Source of the DNA: DASXUG01 sp036504995
Lineage (GTDB): Bacteria; Pseudomonadota; Gammaproteobacteria; Burkholderiales; Methylophilaceae
Length of the DNA: 64,000 nucleotides
NCBI GenBank assembly: GCA_036504995.1
Contig: DASXUG010000001.1
Location: 62,001 to 126,000 of the forward strand
Reading direction: 5' to 3'
Shown here: piece after piece, positions 8,652-17,332 of the stretch
Layout: the number at the start of each line of letters is the position of its first letter
Position numbering within the stretch: the first letter of the stretch is position 1
Translations under genes and position numbers: made by a program
The notes under the pieces: generated by a model
What the model saw: the letters and a program-made list of their open reading frames with translations, nothing else
Database searches by the model: none
What the model was told of the DNA's origin: nothing

Positions 8652-9179
8652 ATGTCTTTAAATGACGTGCCAGCAGGCAAAGATGTACCGAATGACTTTA
8701 ACGTAATTATCGAGATCCCGATGCGTGGTGAGCCGATTAAATTTGAAGTGGATAAAGAAAGTGGCGCTGTATTTGTTGACCGTTTTATGGGCACCTCCAT
8801 GCATTATCCATGCAATTATGGTTATATTCCTCATACGTTAGCAGAAGATGGTGACCCAACGGATGTATTGGTGATCACTCCTATTCCATTGCAACCAGGT
8901 GTAGTGATTCGTTGTCGCCCAATTGGCATGTTGACCATGGAAGATGATGGTGGCGTGGATGCTAAAGTATTAGCTGTGCCGGTGGATAAAGTATGTCCAC
9001 AATATAAAGATATTAAGAGTTACAAAGATTTGCCGGAATTTCAAATCGCCCCAATTGCCCACTTCTTTGAGCACTACAAAGATTTAGAAAAAGGTAAGTG
9101 GGTAAAAGTTGGCGGTTGGGTAGATGCTGATGCAGCCAAAACCGAAATCTTAGCAAGCGTTGCTAGATACCAAAAATAA
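8652..9179 (+). CDS. ppa: Inorganic pyrophosphatase (family I)
   Basis: Soluble Mg-dependent enzyme that hydrolyses pyrophosphate released by biosynthetic reactions. The 175 residues show the family I signature: KFEVDKESGAVFVDRF, YPCNYGYIPHTLAEDGDPTDVLV with the DGDPxD metal-binding motif near residues 72-77, the DDGGVDAKVLAV segment, and the C-terminal FFEHYKDLEKGKWV. Length equals that of E. coli Ppa. GAGG lies upstream of the ATG. A strong bidirectional terminator follows at 9201-9232. Confidence 0.97.
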   Translation: MSLNDVPAGKDVPNDFNVIIEIPMRGEPIKFEVDKESGAVFVDRFMGTSMHYPCNYGYIPHTLAEDGDPTDVLVITPIPLQPGVVIRCRPIGMLTMEDDGGVDAKVLAVPVDKVCPQYKDIKSYKDLPEFQIAPIAHFFEHYKDLEKGKWVKVGGWVDADAAKTEILASVARYQK

Positions 9180-9200
9180 TCGCTAATGCATGCAGTAAGT

Positions 9201-9232
9201 AAAAAAAGCGGCGCTTGATGCGCCGTTTTTTA
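9201..9232. terminator. Bidirectional rho-independent terminator after ppa
   Basis: CGGCGC (9209-9214) and GCGCCG (9220-9225) form a GC-rich stem with a 5-nt loop, flanked by A7 on the left and T6 on the right. It ends ppa rightward and can also end leftward transcription from tauE. Confidence 0.88.
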
Positions 9233-9242
9233 TTGTGACTTA

Positions 9243-9310
9243 GTTAGTTTAAAAGTTAGGTTAGTTTAAAAGTTAGGTTAGTTTAAAAGTTAGGTTAGTT
9301 TAAAAGTTAG
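9243..9310. repeat. Four perfect tandem copies of a 17-bp unit
   Basis: The unit GTTAGTTTAAAAGTTAG occurs at 9243-9259, 9260-9276, 9277-9293 and 9294-9310 without a mismatch. The last copy contains the stop codon of the leftward tauE gene, and the other three lie just past it, so the array looks like repeated duplication of the 3' end of that gene. Perfect identity suggests recent slippage, and copy number may vary between strains. Confidence 0.95.
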
Positions 9311-10110
9311 CCCAGAACGCTATAGAGCATTTTTAATCCTATCACCAGTAGCAAGGTGGCGAGTAGTTTTTTAAGTATTTTAATCGGTAAATGATGCGCC
9401 AAACGCACGCCCAGTTGTGTAGTGAACAGGCTGCCTAGCGCAATGCCGAAAAAGGCAGGCATGTAAACAAAACCAAGGCTATATGTGGGTAACTGCGGGA
9501 TGTGCCAGCCAGTGAATATATAGCTTATGGTGCCGATGATGGAAATTGGTAAGCCAATCGCTGCCGATGTGCCAATGGCACGTCGAGTGGGCATTTTTAA
9601 ATACATCAACACTGGCACAGAGACTGTGCCGCCACCAATGCCGAGTAAGCTGGAAATTAGTCCGACGAATCCACCAAAAGCCCAGCTACCGAGCTTGCTA
9701 AGACTTAATGATTGACTGACGTGATCCTCTGCGCTGCCTTCTAGTAATAGTTTGACGGCAACCATGCATTCAAACAGTGAGAACACCACTTTCAGGTGAT
9801 CACTGTGTATCGAAGCTGCGAGCCATGCCCCGAGTATTACACCTAAGACGCAGGCAAGTAAGGTGTTTTTGATAATGGACCAATCAATATTGGCGCGTCG
9901 ATGATGTCCGCGTGTGGATGAAATGGCATTGACGACGATGGTGGCTAGTGAAGTGCCGATCGCTAAGTGCATTAAGTGAGCGGTTGGGAAGTTTAACTGT
10001 GCAAACACCACGCTCAGAATGGGAACGATGATAATGCCACCCCCCACACCGAATAAACCTGAGATTAAGCCTGCTGCAGCTCCTGAGAGTAAGTACCCGA
10101 TGAGTTCCAT
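9307..10110 (-). CDS. Sulfite exporter TauE/SafE family membrane protein
   Basis: A 267-residue polytopic inner-membrane protein. Two homologous halves each start with the glycine-rich TauE/SafE signature: GLISGLFGVGGGIIIVPIL near residue 15 and GLISSLLGIGGGTVSVPVL near residue 155, in the order expected for the family. Members are proposed to export sulfoacetate, sulfite or other small organic anions; the substrate here is unknown. It follows dciA by 32 bp on the same strand. Its stop codon lies in the last copy of a 17-bp tandem repeat. Confidence 0.88.
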   Translation of the reverse strand: MELIGYLLSGAAAGLISGLFGVGGGIIIVPILSVVFAQLNFPTAHLMHLAIGTSLATIVVNAISSTRGHHRRANIDWSIIKNTLLACVLGVILGAWLAASIHSDHLKVVFSLFECMVAVKLLLEGSAEDHVSQSLSLSKLGSWAFGGFVGLISSLLGIGGGTVSVPVLMYLKMPTRRAIGTSAAIGLPISIIGTISYIFTGWHIPQLPTYSLGFVYMPAFFGIALGSLFTTQLGVRLAHHLPIKILKKLLATLLLVIGLKMLYSVLG

Positions 10111-10142
10111 TTGTATCTGCTTCGTGTTTGTAGAGTTAAGTT

Positions 10143-10562
10143 TTAACGCTTATGGCTGGCGATTCTGGCCAATACTTCACCTAATGGCGTGCCAGTTAAC
10201 TGTTTTGACAGCGCATGCAAATTATCTGCCCCATTTTGGCTGACGACTCTTGGTGACCGAATTGGTTTGCTCGCGATAGATTGCACTTGCACTTGCACTC
10301 GAATTGAAGTAACTTCAACCCCTTGTTTTTGCAGCTTTGATAATAAAGTGGGCAATAGTAACTTGATTTTGGCGGCAACGGCCCCATTATCTGCGTAGAC
10401 TGTTAGCCGTTTATGTTGAATATTGCCAGCTTGCGTGTAAGGTAAAAGATTTTCGGGAACGATGGCATGCCAGGTTTTTTGCAGTGCCGTCAATGCACTT
10501 GCTTGCTGGGCAAGCGAAGAGATAGATTGTTGAGCGCTTAAAAGGGTGCTGATTTTTTGCAT
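10143..10562 (-). CDS. dciA: DciA-like DUF721 protein, probable replicative helicase loader
   Basis: DUF721/DciA proteins load the DnaB helicase in bacteria that lack DnaC. This 139-residue protein fits by its N-terminal fold (LQKTWHAIVPENLLPYTQA then LTVYADNGAVAAKIKLLLP, the KH-like domain with the typical strand where the family has L-x-V/I-x-x-x-S/N-x-x-W/A) and by location next to the M23 peptidase-secA pair, where betaproteobacterial dciA genes commonly lie. The C-terminal 50 residues are low in recognisable motifs. Similarity was judged by eye, so this is a family assignment rather than proof. Confidence 0.7.
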   Translation of the reverse strand: MQKISTLLSAQQSISSLAQQASALTALQKTWHAIVPENLLPYTQAGNIQHKRLTVYADNGAVAAKIKLLLPTLLSKLQKQGVEVTSIRVQVQVQSIASKPIRSPRVVSQNGADNLHALSKQLTGTPLGEVLARIASHKR

Positions 10563-10729
10563 TGTCTACAATTATTGAGGCGTGTGATTAGTCATTGAGT
10601 TTGTGGCGAGTTTAGCTCGGTGCTGTCGAGCTAACTCTAGAATGCTTGCAAATGTCATGTACCAAAAGCTATAAATATACTAAGAGTATAGCACCCAAAA
10701 AATAAGCCTTAATCAATAAGGATAAATTT

Positions 10730-11608
10730 ATGAACATAATATTTGTATCAAACGGCATGACTAAGCCTAGAGTATTGACAACCAGTCAATTTATATTGGC
10801 AGTGCTGCTGTTAGTTGCTTTTGTGTCGAGTTTAACGGCCTTACTTATTTTGCCGCAAGGTAATGCTAATAACCGAGCAGCGGCGACTTTGCTGCGTGAT
10901 AGATTGCATATCCCATTATTCAGACCGCAACAGCACATTGATGCACTAGCACTGCAATTGGGTGAGTTGCAGGCAAGGGTGATGCGCTTGGATGCTTTAA
11001 GCGATCGTTTATCTAAGATGGCTGGGGTGCAGCAAGTCAATATCGATGCACAAAAGAAATTGCAAGGGCAGGGTGGGCCAGAAGTGTTGCAGCATAAATT
11101 CACTGAAAGTGAGCTGCAACAACAAATTGATGAGCTGGCTGGAACGATTGAAGCCAGGACCGATAAATTAAGTGCGATAGAAGCCATGTTGTTACAGCGA
11201 AGCATGAAAGAAAACGCACTTCCCAATGAAATGCCCGTCAAAGGCGCTTATAACTCATCAAGCTACGGTTGGCGTGTAGACCCATTCACAGGCAATAATG
11301 CATTTCACGAAGGCTTGGATTTCCCTGCGCAAATTGGTACGCCTATTTATGCCGCGGCAAGCGGTATTGTCACGACTGCAGAGCTCACGCCTGATTATGG
11401 TAAAATAATCAAGATTGACCATGGGTCTGGCGTTGAAACCCGATATGCACATGCATCTAGACTGCTGGTAACAGTCGGTGAGCGTGTTGAAAAAGGCCAG
11501 CTGATTGCCGAGGTGGGGAGCACGGGACGCTCTACTGGAGCGCATTTGCATTTTGAGGTGCGCTTGAATGGCGATCCCCTTGATCCAAGAAAATATTTGG
11601 TGAATTGA
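10730..11608 (+). CDS. M23 family (LytM-type) peptidoglycan endopeptidase, membrane-anchored
   Basis: A 292-residue envelope protein with one N-terminal membrane helix (about 17-41), a coiled-coil stretch (about 66-160) and a C-terminal M23 domain. The zinc site is complete: His193 and Asp197 in HEGLD, and His272 and His274 in HLHFE, with another His in YAHAS at 241. Such proteins cut or regulate cutting of peptide cross-links. The gene precedes secA, a conserved betaproteobacterial arrangement. It is divergent from dciA across 167 bp. Confidence 0.92.
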   Translation: MNIIFVSNGMTKPRVLTTSQFILAVLLLVAFVSSLTALLILPQGNANNRAAATLLRDRLHIPLFRPQQHIDALALQLGELQARVMRLDALSDRLSKMAGVQQVNIDAQKKLQGQGGPEVLQHKFTESELQQQIDELAGTIEARTDKLSAIEAMLLQRSMKENALPNEMPVKGAYNSSSYGWRVDPFTGNNAFHEGLDFPAQIGTPIYAAASGIVTTAELTPDYGKIIKIDHGSGVETRYAHASRLLVTVGERVEKGQLIAEVGSTGRSTGAHLHFEVRLNGDPLDPRKYLVN

Positions 11609-11763
11609 TCGTTTGCGTAAGTAAGGTTTGACGTAAATTTGTTATATTTTTACGTTAATATGATAAATTAAGTTGGAACTATTCATTTAGTTTGAATCTA
11701 TAAAATAAAGTGGCAGTGATCTACAAAATACTGTTTTTCATAATATATAAATAATCCTAGAGG

Positions 11764-11781
11764 TTTCCGCAATCGCGGAAA
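11764..11781 (+). promoter_or_regulatory. Hairpin in the secA leader
   Basis: TTTCCGC (11764-11770) and GCGGAAA (11775-11781) form a perfect 7-bp stem with a 4-nt loop, ending 14 nt before the secA ATG. The usable ribosome binding site is probably GGTG at 11785-11788, immediately after the hairpin. No secM-like reading frame is visible in the 187-bp leader, so regulation, if any, would differ from E. coli. Confidence 0.5.
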
Positions 11782-11795
11782 GTTGGTGTCATTCC

Positions 11796-14522
11796 ATGTT
11801 ATCCACCCTGTTTAAAAAAGTTTTTGGTAGCCGTAACGATAGGCTGGTTAAGCAATATGCGGCAAATGTTCGTGTTATTAATAGTTTAGAGCCAGCCATG
11901 CAGGTCTTGAGCGACGATCAGTTACGTGCCAAGACTGAGGAGTTTAAATCTCGTTATCAAGCAGGTGAGTCTTTAGATAAATTGTTACCAGAAGCCTTTG
12001 CGGTAGTGCGTGAAGGTAGTCGTCGTATTTTAGAAATGCGCCATTTTGATGTGCAGTTAATCGGCGGTATGGTCCTGAATGCGGGCAAAATCTCTGAAAT
12101 GCGTACTGGTGAAGGTAAAACTTTGGTGGCTACGCTCCCCGCATACTTAAATGCACTGTCTGGTAAAGGCGTGCACGTCATTACCGTCAATGATTACTTA
12201 GCAAAGCGTGACGCTGAGTGGATGGCACGTCTGTATAACTTTTTGGGTTTAACGGTTGGCATTAACCTTTCACAAATGCCGCATGATGAAAAGCAAAAAG
12301 CTTACGCCGCAGATATTACCTACGGTACCAATAATGAGTTCGGTTTTGACTATTTACGCGACAACATGGTGTTTACTGCTGAAGAGCGTGTACAACGTAG
12401 CCTGAATTACGCGTTGATTGATGAGGTAGACTCTATTCTAATCGATGAGGCGCGCACTCCATTGATTATCTCAGGCCAAGCCGACGATAGTATTGATTTG
12501 TATGTGCAAATGAATGGTATTGCTGCACAGTTGGTACGTCAAACCGAAGAAGAGGGCGACGGCGATTACTGGGTAGATGAGAAATCACAACAAGTGATCT
12601 TGTCTGAAGCAGGTCATGAACACGCTGAGGAGTTACTGTACAAGAGTGGCTTGTTGTCTGAAGGTTTGAGTTTATACGACGCCGCCAGCATTTCTCTAGT
12701 ACATCACTTGTATGCCTCATTGCGTGCGCAGTCTTTATTCCATCGAGATCAGCACTATGTAGTGCGTAATGGTGAAGTGGTGATTGTGGATGAGTTTACT
12801 GGCCGTATGATGACAGGTCGCCGTTGGTCAGATGGCTTGCATCAAGCCGTTGAGGCTAAAGAAGGCGTAGCAATTCAAAAAGAAAACCAAACCTTAGCGT
12901 CGATTACTTTCCAAAACTACTTCCGTATGTATGCCAAATTGTCAGGTATGACAGGTACTGCTGATACGGAAGCCTATGAGTTTAATCAAATTTACGGTCT
13001 AGAGACCGTGGTAATTCCTACGCATCGCGCCACGCAGCGTAAAGACCAAATGGATAAGGTCTACCGCACTTCTAAAGAAAAATACAACGCAGTTATTGAC
13101 GACATTAAAGACTGCCAATCTCGTGGTCAGCCAGTGTTGGTGGGTACAACCTCGATTGAAAACTCGGAGTTAATTGCTAATCTCCTCAATCAAGCCAAAC
13201 TAGAGCATCAAGTACTGAACGCTAAACAACATGAGCGCGAAGCGCATATTATTGTGCAAGCAGGTCGCCCTGGCGTGATTACCATCGCGACCAATATGGC
13301 AGGTCGTGGTACCGATATTGTATTGGGTGGCAACCCCGAGCCAGAAATTACTTTAGTCCGTAGCAACGAAGAATTATCTGATGCGGAAAAAGAATCGCAA
13401 ATTGCAGCTTTGAAGGCGGAGTGGCAAGTGCGTCACGATGCAGTGTTGGCGGCGGGTGGCTTACATATTATTGGTACCGAGCGTCACGAGTCACGCCGTG
13501 TAGATAACCAATTGCGCGGTCGTTCCGGTCGCCAAGGCGACCCTGGTTCGAGTCGCTTTTACCTGTCTTTAGAAGATCAATTGCTGCGTATTTTTGCATC
13601 AGATCGCGTTTCTTCCATTATGGAGCGCCTCAAAATGCCAGAAGGTGAGGCGATTGAGCATCCATGGGTTACACGTGCCATTGAAAATGCGCAGCGTAAA
13701 GTGGAAGGCCGTAACTTTGATATCCGTAAGCAATTGCTTGAGTATGATGATGTTTCTAACGATCAGCGTAAAGTCATTTATCAGCAACGTAATGAGTTGT
13801 TAGAAGCGACGGATGTCAGCGAAACTATTCAAGCCATGCGTGTGGATGTGATTAATCAGTTAGTGGCATCCCATATTCCAGCAGGTAGTGTGGAAGAGCA
13901 GTGGGATGTGGCTGGTTTGGAAAAATCACTGGTGGGTGAAACGGGCTTAGATTTGCCACTGCAAAAAATGCTGGAAGATAATCCAGATTTGCATGAAGAG
14001 ACGTTACGTGACCGTATTCAAACTGCTGCACAAGAAGCGTATCAAGCAAAAGAAGTATTAGCGACCCCAGAAGTGGTGCGCCAGTTTGAGCGTGAGGTGA
14101 TGTTGCGTGTACTGGATAATCATTGGCGTGAGCATCTATCGGCCTTAGATCATCTGCGTCAAGGGATTCATCTGCGCTCTTACGCACAAAAGAATCCTAA
14201 ACAAGAGTACAAACGTGAGGCGTTTGAGCTGTTCTCCTCACTGCTCGATACAGTGAAGAGTGAAGTGACAAAAATCACTATGCAGGTACAAGTAAGAACG
14301 CAGGATGACGTTGAAGCCTTAGAGCGACCAGCCGAGCCAGAAAATGTGCGTTATCAGCATGCAGATTATGATCAGGCGCTTGAAACAGAGAGTGCTGAAC
14401 CACCAGTTGCTACTGGCTTGGCCAGCGGCTTTGATGATAATGGCTTTAAAATTGGACGTAATGATCCTTGCCCGTGTGGTTCTGGAAAGAAATACAAGCA
14501 ATGTCATGGTCGCTTGTCGTAA
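11796..14522 (+). CDS. secA: Preprotein translocase ATPase SecA
   Basis: Motor ATPase that pushes unfolded proteins through SecYEG. The 908 residues include Walker A (MRTGEGKTLVATLP near residue 102), the DEAD-like IDEVDSILIDEART near residue 208, the preprotein cross-linking domain, NBD2 with TNMAGRGTDIVLGGNPE near residue 505 and GRSGRQGDPGSSRFYLS near residue 570, and the C-terminal zinc and SecB-binding tail CPCGSGKKYKQCHG. Length is typical. A short hairpin lies in the leader, and DUF1289 follows after 43 bp. Confidence 0.98.
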   Translation: MLSTLFKKVFGSRNDRLVKQYAANVRVINSLEPAMQVLSDDQLRAKTEEFKSRYQAGESLDKLLPEAFAVVREGSRRILEMRHFDVQLIGGMVLNAGKISEMRTGEGKTLVATLPAYLNALSGKGVHVITVNDYLAKRDAEWMARLYNFLGLTVGINLSQMPHDEKQKAYAADITYGTNNEFGFDYLRDNMVFTAEERVQRSLNYALIDEVDSILIDEARTPLIISGQADDSIDLYVQMNGIAAQLVRQTEEEGDGDYWVDEKSQQVILSEAGHEHAEELLYKSGLLSEGLSLYDAASISLVHHLYASLRAQSLFHRDQHYVVRNGEVVIVDEFTGRMMTGRRWSDGLHQAVEAKEGVAIQKENQTLASITFQNYFRMYAKLSGMTGTADTEAYEFNQIYGLETVVIPTHRATQRKDQMDKVYRTSKEKYNAVIDDIKDCQSRGQPVLVGTTSIENSELIANLLNQAKLEHQVLNAKQHEREAHIIVQAGRPGVITIATNMAGRGTDIVLGGNPEPEITLVRSNEELSDAEKESQIAALKAEWQVRHDAVLAAGGLHIIGTERHESRRVDNQLRGRSGRQGDPGSSRFYLSLEDQLLRIFASDRVSSIMERLKMPEGEAIEHPWVTRAIENAQRKVEGRNFDIRKQLLEYDDVSNDQRKVIYQQRNELLEATDVSETIQAMRVDVINQLVASHIPAGSVEEQWDVAGLEKSLVGETGLDLPLQKMLEDNPDLHEETLRDRIQTAAQEAYQAKEVLATPEVVRQFEREVMLRVLDNHWREHLSALDHLRQGIHLRSYAQKNPKQEYKREAFELFSSLLDTVKSEVTKITMQVQVRTQDDVEALERPAEPENVRYQHADYDQALETESAEPPVATGLASGFDDNGFKIGRNDPCPCGSGKKYKQCHGRLS

Positions 14523-14565
14523 CTGGTTTTGGACAAAGGTTTTATTTTAGTTTTGAGGTTTTAGT

Positions 14566-14766
14566 ATGACAGATAAACAAGTAGAACAGATTGTTTCGCC
14601 GTGTGTTGGCGTTTGCGCTATGAATGAGGCTACAGGTTTTTGCCATGGCTGCTATAGAACAATCGACGAGATTCAAGATTGGTGGGATATGCCTGCCTCT
14701 AAGCGTATGCAAGTGATGGGCGAATTAGATGGACGACAAGCAGAATCGTTAGATTTTGGCGATTAA
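14566..14766 (+). CDS. DUF1289 small zinc-type protein
   Basis: A 66-residue protein with the DUF1289 pattern SPCVGVCAMNEATGFCHGCY followed by RTIDEIQDWWDMPASKR. The four conserved cysteines suggest metal binding, and the Trp-rich segment is typical. Function is unknown. GAGG lies upstream of the ATG at 14566. It follows secA by 43 bp and is closed by the strong terminator at 14803-14840, so it is probably the last gene of the secA transcript. Confidence 0.85.
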   Translation: MTDKQVEQIVSPCVGVCAMNEATGFCHGCYRTIDEIQDWWDMPASKRMQVMGELDGRQAESLDFGD

Positions 14767-14802
14767 GCCACGCTAAAATATCCGAATGTAAAAATGAACT
14801 AC

Positions 14803-14840
14803 CAATAAAAAACCGACACATTGATGTCGGTTTTTTATTG
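14803..14840. terminator. Perfect 16-bp inverted-repeat terminator
   Basis: CAATAAAAAACCGACA (14803-14818) and its exact complement at 14825-14840 enclose a 6-nt loop. The core CCGACA/TGTCGG followed by T6 is a rho-independent terminator for the secA-DUF1289 transcript, and symmetry allows function in both directions. Confidence 0.9.
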
Positions 14841-15024
14841 GGCTAACAGAAATCTAAGGTTTATATAATTATTCATAATAAAGGGGGTTGTTATGTGGAA
14901 AATTAAAAAACATCCATGAAATATGGTCTAAGCAATTATTTTTATTGATTTTCATATAAAGTTTTTACAACCGCTGTTGGATAAATGGTATATTTGTGCT
15001 AGGGGAATGGATTATGCGTGATCC

Positions 15025-17325
15025 ATGTGTGTAAGTGTAGTTAAAGTGCTGCGAAAGTCCATGAAAACAGAGATGGCTAGCGAAAAAATAAATATGTACG
15101 GCCTTAGCCGGCTACCATCATTTCCGCACGTAATCGTAAAGATACTTGAGACACTTCAAGACGAGCTGGTGGATGTGAGTAAGTTGGCCATGTTGATTGA
15201 AATGGATGGCCCATTAAGTGCGAAACTCCTGACTGCAGCCAACTCCACTATATATCGGCGTCAACACCAGATACATTCAATTCACGAAGCGATTCATCAT
15301 ATGGGCTGGGATATGGTGAAAACCCTAGCGCTTAGTTCTGCCATGCATCAGATTGTGAACGACCTTTCCGCAAAAGAAAGGTTTGATCTGGCGCGATTCT
15401 GGCGACATTCTCTTTACTCAGCTATTATCGGCAAGCAACTTGCAGAAAAAGTCCCCAATGTTTCTGAGGATGAAGCTTATCTGTCAGGTTTGTTGCATGA
15501 CATCGGTCGTTTAGCGCTTAGAGTTAATTACCCTGATGAATATAAGAGTATTTTTGACTCAAAAGATAATCAAGCCTACTTGTTGTTCGAAGAAAGTAGA
15601 GTCTTTGGCACAAACCATTGCGAAGTGGGTAGTTTGTTGGTGCAAGATTGGCATGTGGGTACATTTTTACAAGATGCAATTGCCTTTCACCACAAGCCAT
15701 CTGAGTTGCTGGAGCAAACCAGCACGTTGGTGAAAATTGTGCATTTATCGGCTTCCATGAGTGAGAGTTACCCGCATATTCTGATGGAGCAATTGCAAAA
15801 TGCAAAAGAATGGTTCAATTTAGACTTTCAAGAGATTGATGAAATATTGACGGAGTCCAATTTGCAAGTGCATGCAATGGCGGCTTCACTCAACATTAAT
15901 ATTGATGATGTGATTCAAGAAGAGCATGACGGTCAAGAAAACCTAAAGCACTTGAGTAAGCAAAATCCATCGGCAAAGGCTGTGCGAGCAAGCCAACCCA
16001 ATCTGAGTGATGTTGCTAAGACGGCAGCGCTTAATAGCAATCTCGCTGAATGGTCGCTGCGCAGTGCGATTTTTAGCAATCCTCCCGATACTGAATCTCC
16101 TGTTTCCAGCATAGTAGCCCAGACTATGCTTATTGATCATTTGGAAAAAATGATTGATCGTGAGCAAGACGATAGCGCATTTCATACGTCTTTACTGCAT
16201 ACCGCATGGATGATTTGCGGCGCCAAACAAATTTTGATTTTTGAAGCAGATATGGCCAATGACCGTTTGGTCGGTAAAAAGACGCATCAAGACCAAACTT
16301 GGGTGGAGCAGTTTAGCTTTCCGTTGAAACATGATGTTGGCATGATTTCTGATGCTTTGCTTTATCGGGGGGTCACGGATTCATTTGAGCAGTCAGATAA
16401 GGGGTTTGTGAATTTAGCCGAGCATCAGTTGATGCGCCTTTGTGAGGTGGATGGCATGGTCTGCGTGCCGATGCTACTGGGGCAGAAGCAATTGGGTGTC
16501 ATGGTGTTTGCAATGGACCTACAAGCGGCGAAAGAGGCCGCAAAAAATACTTTTGTGATTAAAGCGCTCGCGCGCATCGCAGCTATTAATCTTAATTTAC
16601 GCAATGAGAAAATGACGCACGAAACACAACATGCAACACGGCAAGAGAATACACGGCAAAATGAGCTAGATAAATTGCTGCATGAAACCAGCAATCCATT
16701 AAGCACGATACGCAACTATTTGGAAATTTTGCGTAGAAAAGCCACAGGCAATCAATCTTTTGATCAAGACATTCGTATTGTGAATGACGAGATTGATCGC
16801 GTGACCAAGCTGATACGACAATTTGTAGAGTCTTCCAGCACATCGCAAGACACACCCACAAACGTCAATATTAATCAGGCCATCTTGGATGTGATTGCCT
16901 TGCATGAATCTACTTATTTAAAACCAGTGCGTATTAATACTGCCTTAAATTTAGCCAGCGAATTGCCAGAAGTCGTTTGTAACGCCTACCAGTTGCGCCA
17001 AATTCTAATTAATTTAATTAAAAATTCTGCTGAAGCTATGCCCGATGGCGGAGATTTATCTATATCCACTTATACAGAATACATGCCTAACCAAGAGAAA
17101 TGGATACTGATTAATATTCAGGATACAGGGGTAGGTATTGATGACTTGGTGCGCGCTAAGATATTCGGAGATATCGAAAGTGCAAAAGGTGGCGAACATA
17201 AAGGACTCGGCTTAAATATTGTGGCCGATTTAGTGCATGGTTTGGGGGGGAAAATTAGCTTTAGAAGTACAACAGGGGTTGGTACCGTTTTTGAGTTGCG
17301 CCTTCCCTGTGCGACGATGAGCTAG
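15025..17325 (+). CDS. HDOD domain hybrid sensor histidine kinase
   Basis: A 766-residue cytoplasmic signalling protein. An HDOD domain (about 25-220) contains SRLPSFPHVIVKILE and the degenerate HD-like LHDIGRLAL near residue 160. A long linker leads to a GAF-like region (about 385-530). A histidine kinase core follows: the H-box LLHETSNPLSTIRNYLEIL near residue 553, N-box LINLIKNSAEAMPDGG near residue 665, G1 DTGVGID and G2 GLGLNIVADLVHGLGG. No membrane helix is seen. The ATG at 15025 is the longest start; ATG 15061 is possible because the HDOD fold begins after it. The response regulator gene starts 7 bp downstream, so the pair is a two-component system feeding cyclic-di-GMP turnover. Confidence 0.88.
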   Translation: MCVSVVKVLRKSMKTEMASEKINMYGLSRLPSFPHVIVKILETLQDELVDVSKLAMLIEMDGPLSAKLLTAANSTIYRRQHQIHSIHEAIHHMGWDMVKTLALSSAMHQIVNDLSAKERFDLARFWRHSLYSAIIGKQLAEKVPNVSEDEAYLSGLLHDIGRLALRVNYPDEYKSIFDSKDNQAYLLFEESRVFGTNHCEVGSLLVQDWHVGTFLQDAIAFHHKPSELLEQTSTLVKIVHLSASMSESYPHILMEQLQNAKEWFNLDFQEIDEILTESNLQVHAMAASLNINIDDVIQEEHDGQENLKHLSKQNPSAKAVRASQPNLSDVAKTAALNSNLAEWSLRSAIFSNPPDTESPVSSIVAQTMLIDHLEKMIDREQDDSAFHTSLLHTAWMICGAKQILIFEADMANDRLVGKKTHQDQTWVEQFSFPLKHDVGMISDALLYRGVTDSFEQSDKGFVNLAEHQLMRLCEVDGMVCVPMLLGQKQLGVMVFAMDLQAAKEAAKNTFVIKALARIAAINLNLRNEKMTHETQHATRQENTRQNELDKLLHETSNPLSTIRNYLEILRRKATGNQSFDQDIRIVNDEIDRVTKLIRQFVESSSTSQDTPTNVNINQAILDVIALHESTYLKPVRINTALNLASELPEVVCNAYQLRQILINLIKNSAEAMPDGGDLSISTYTEYMPNQEKWILINIQDTGVGIDDLVRAKIFGDIESAKGGEHKGLGLNIVADLVHGLGGKISFRSTTGVGTVFELRLPCATMS

Positions 17326-17332
17326 TACTAGG

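Noticed and set aside
9243..9310. Possible CRISPR array
   Set aside because: The copies are directly adjacent with no spacers, so it is a minisatellite.
11649..11660. Stem ACGTAAA/TTTACGT after the M23 gene as terminator
   Set aside because: It is AT-rich and lacks a following T-run, so termination is doubtful.
14893..14919. Eight-codon reading frame after GGGGG, possible leader peptide
   Set aside because: It encodes only MWKIKKHP, with no attenuator hairpin after it and over 100 bp to the next gene; chance is sufficient.
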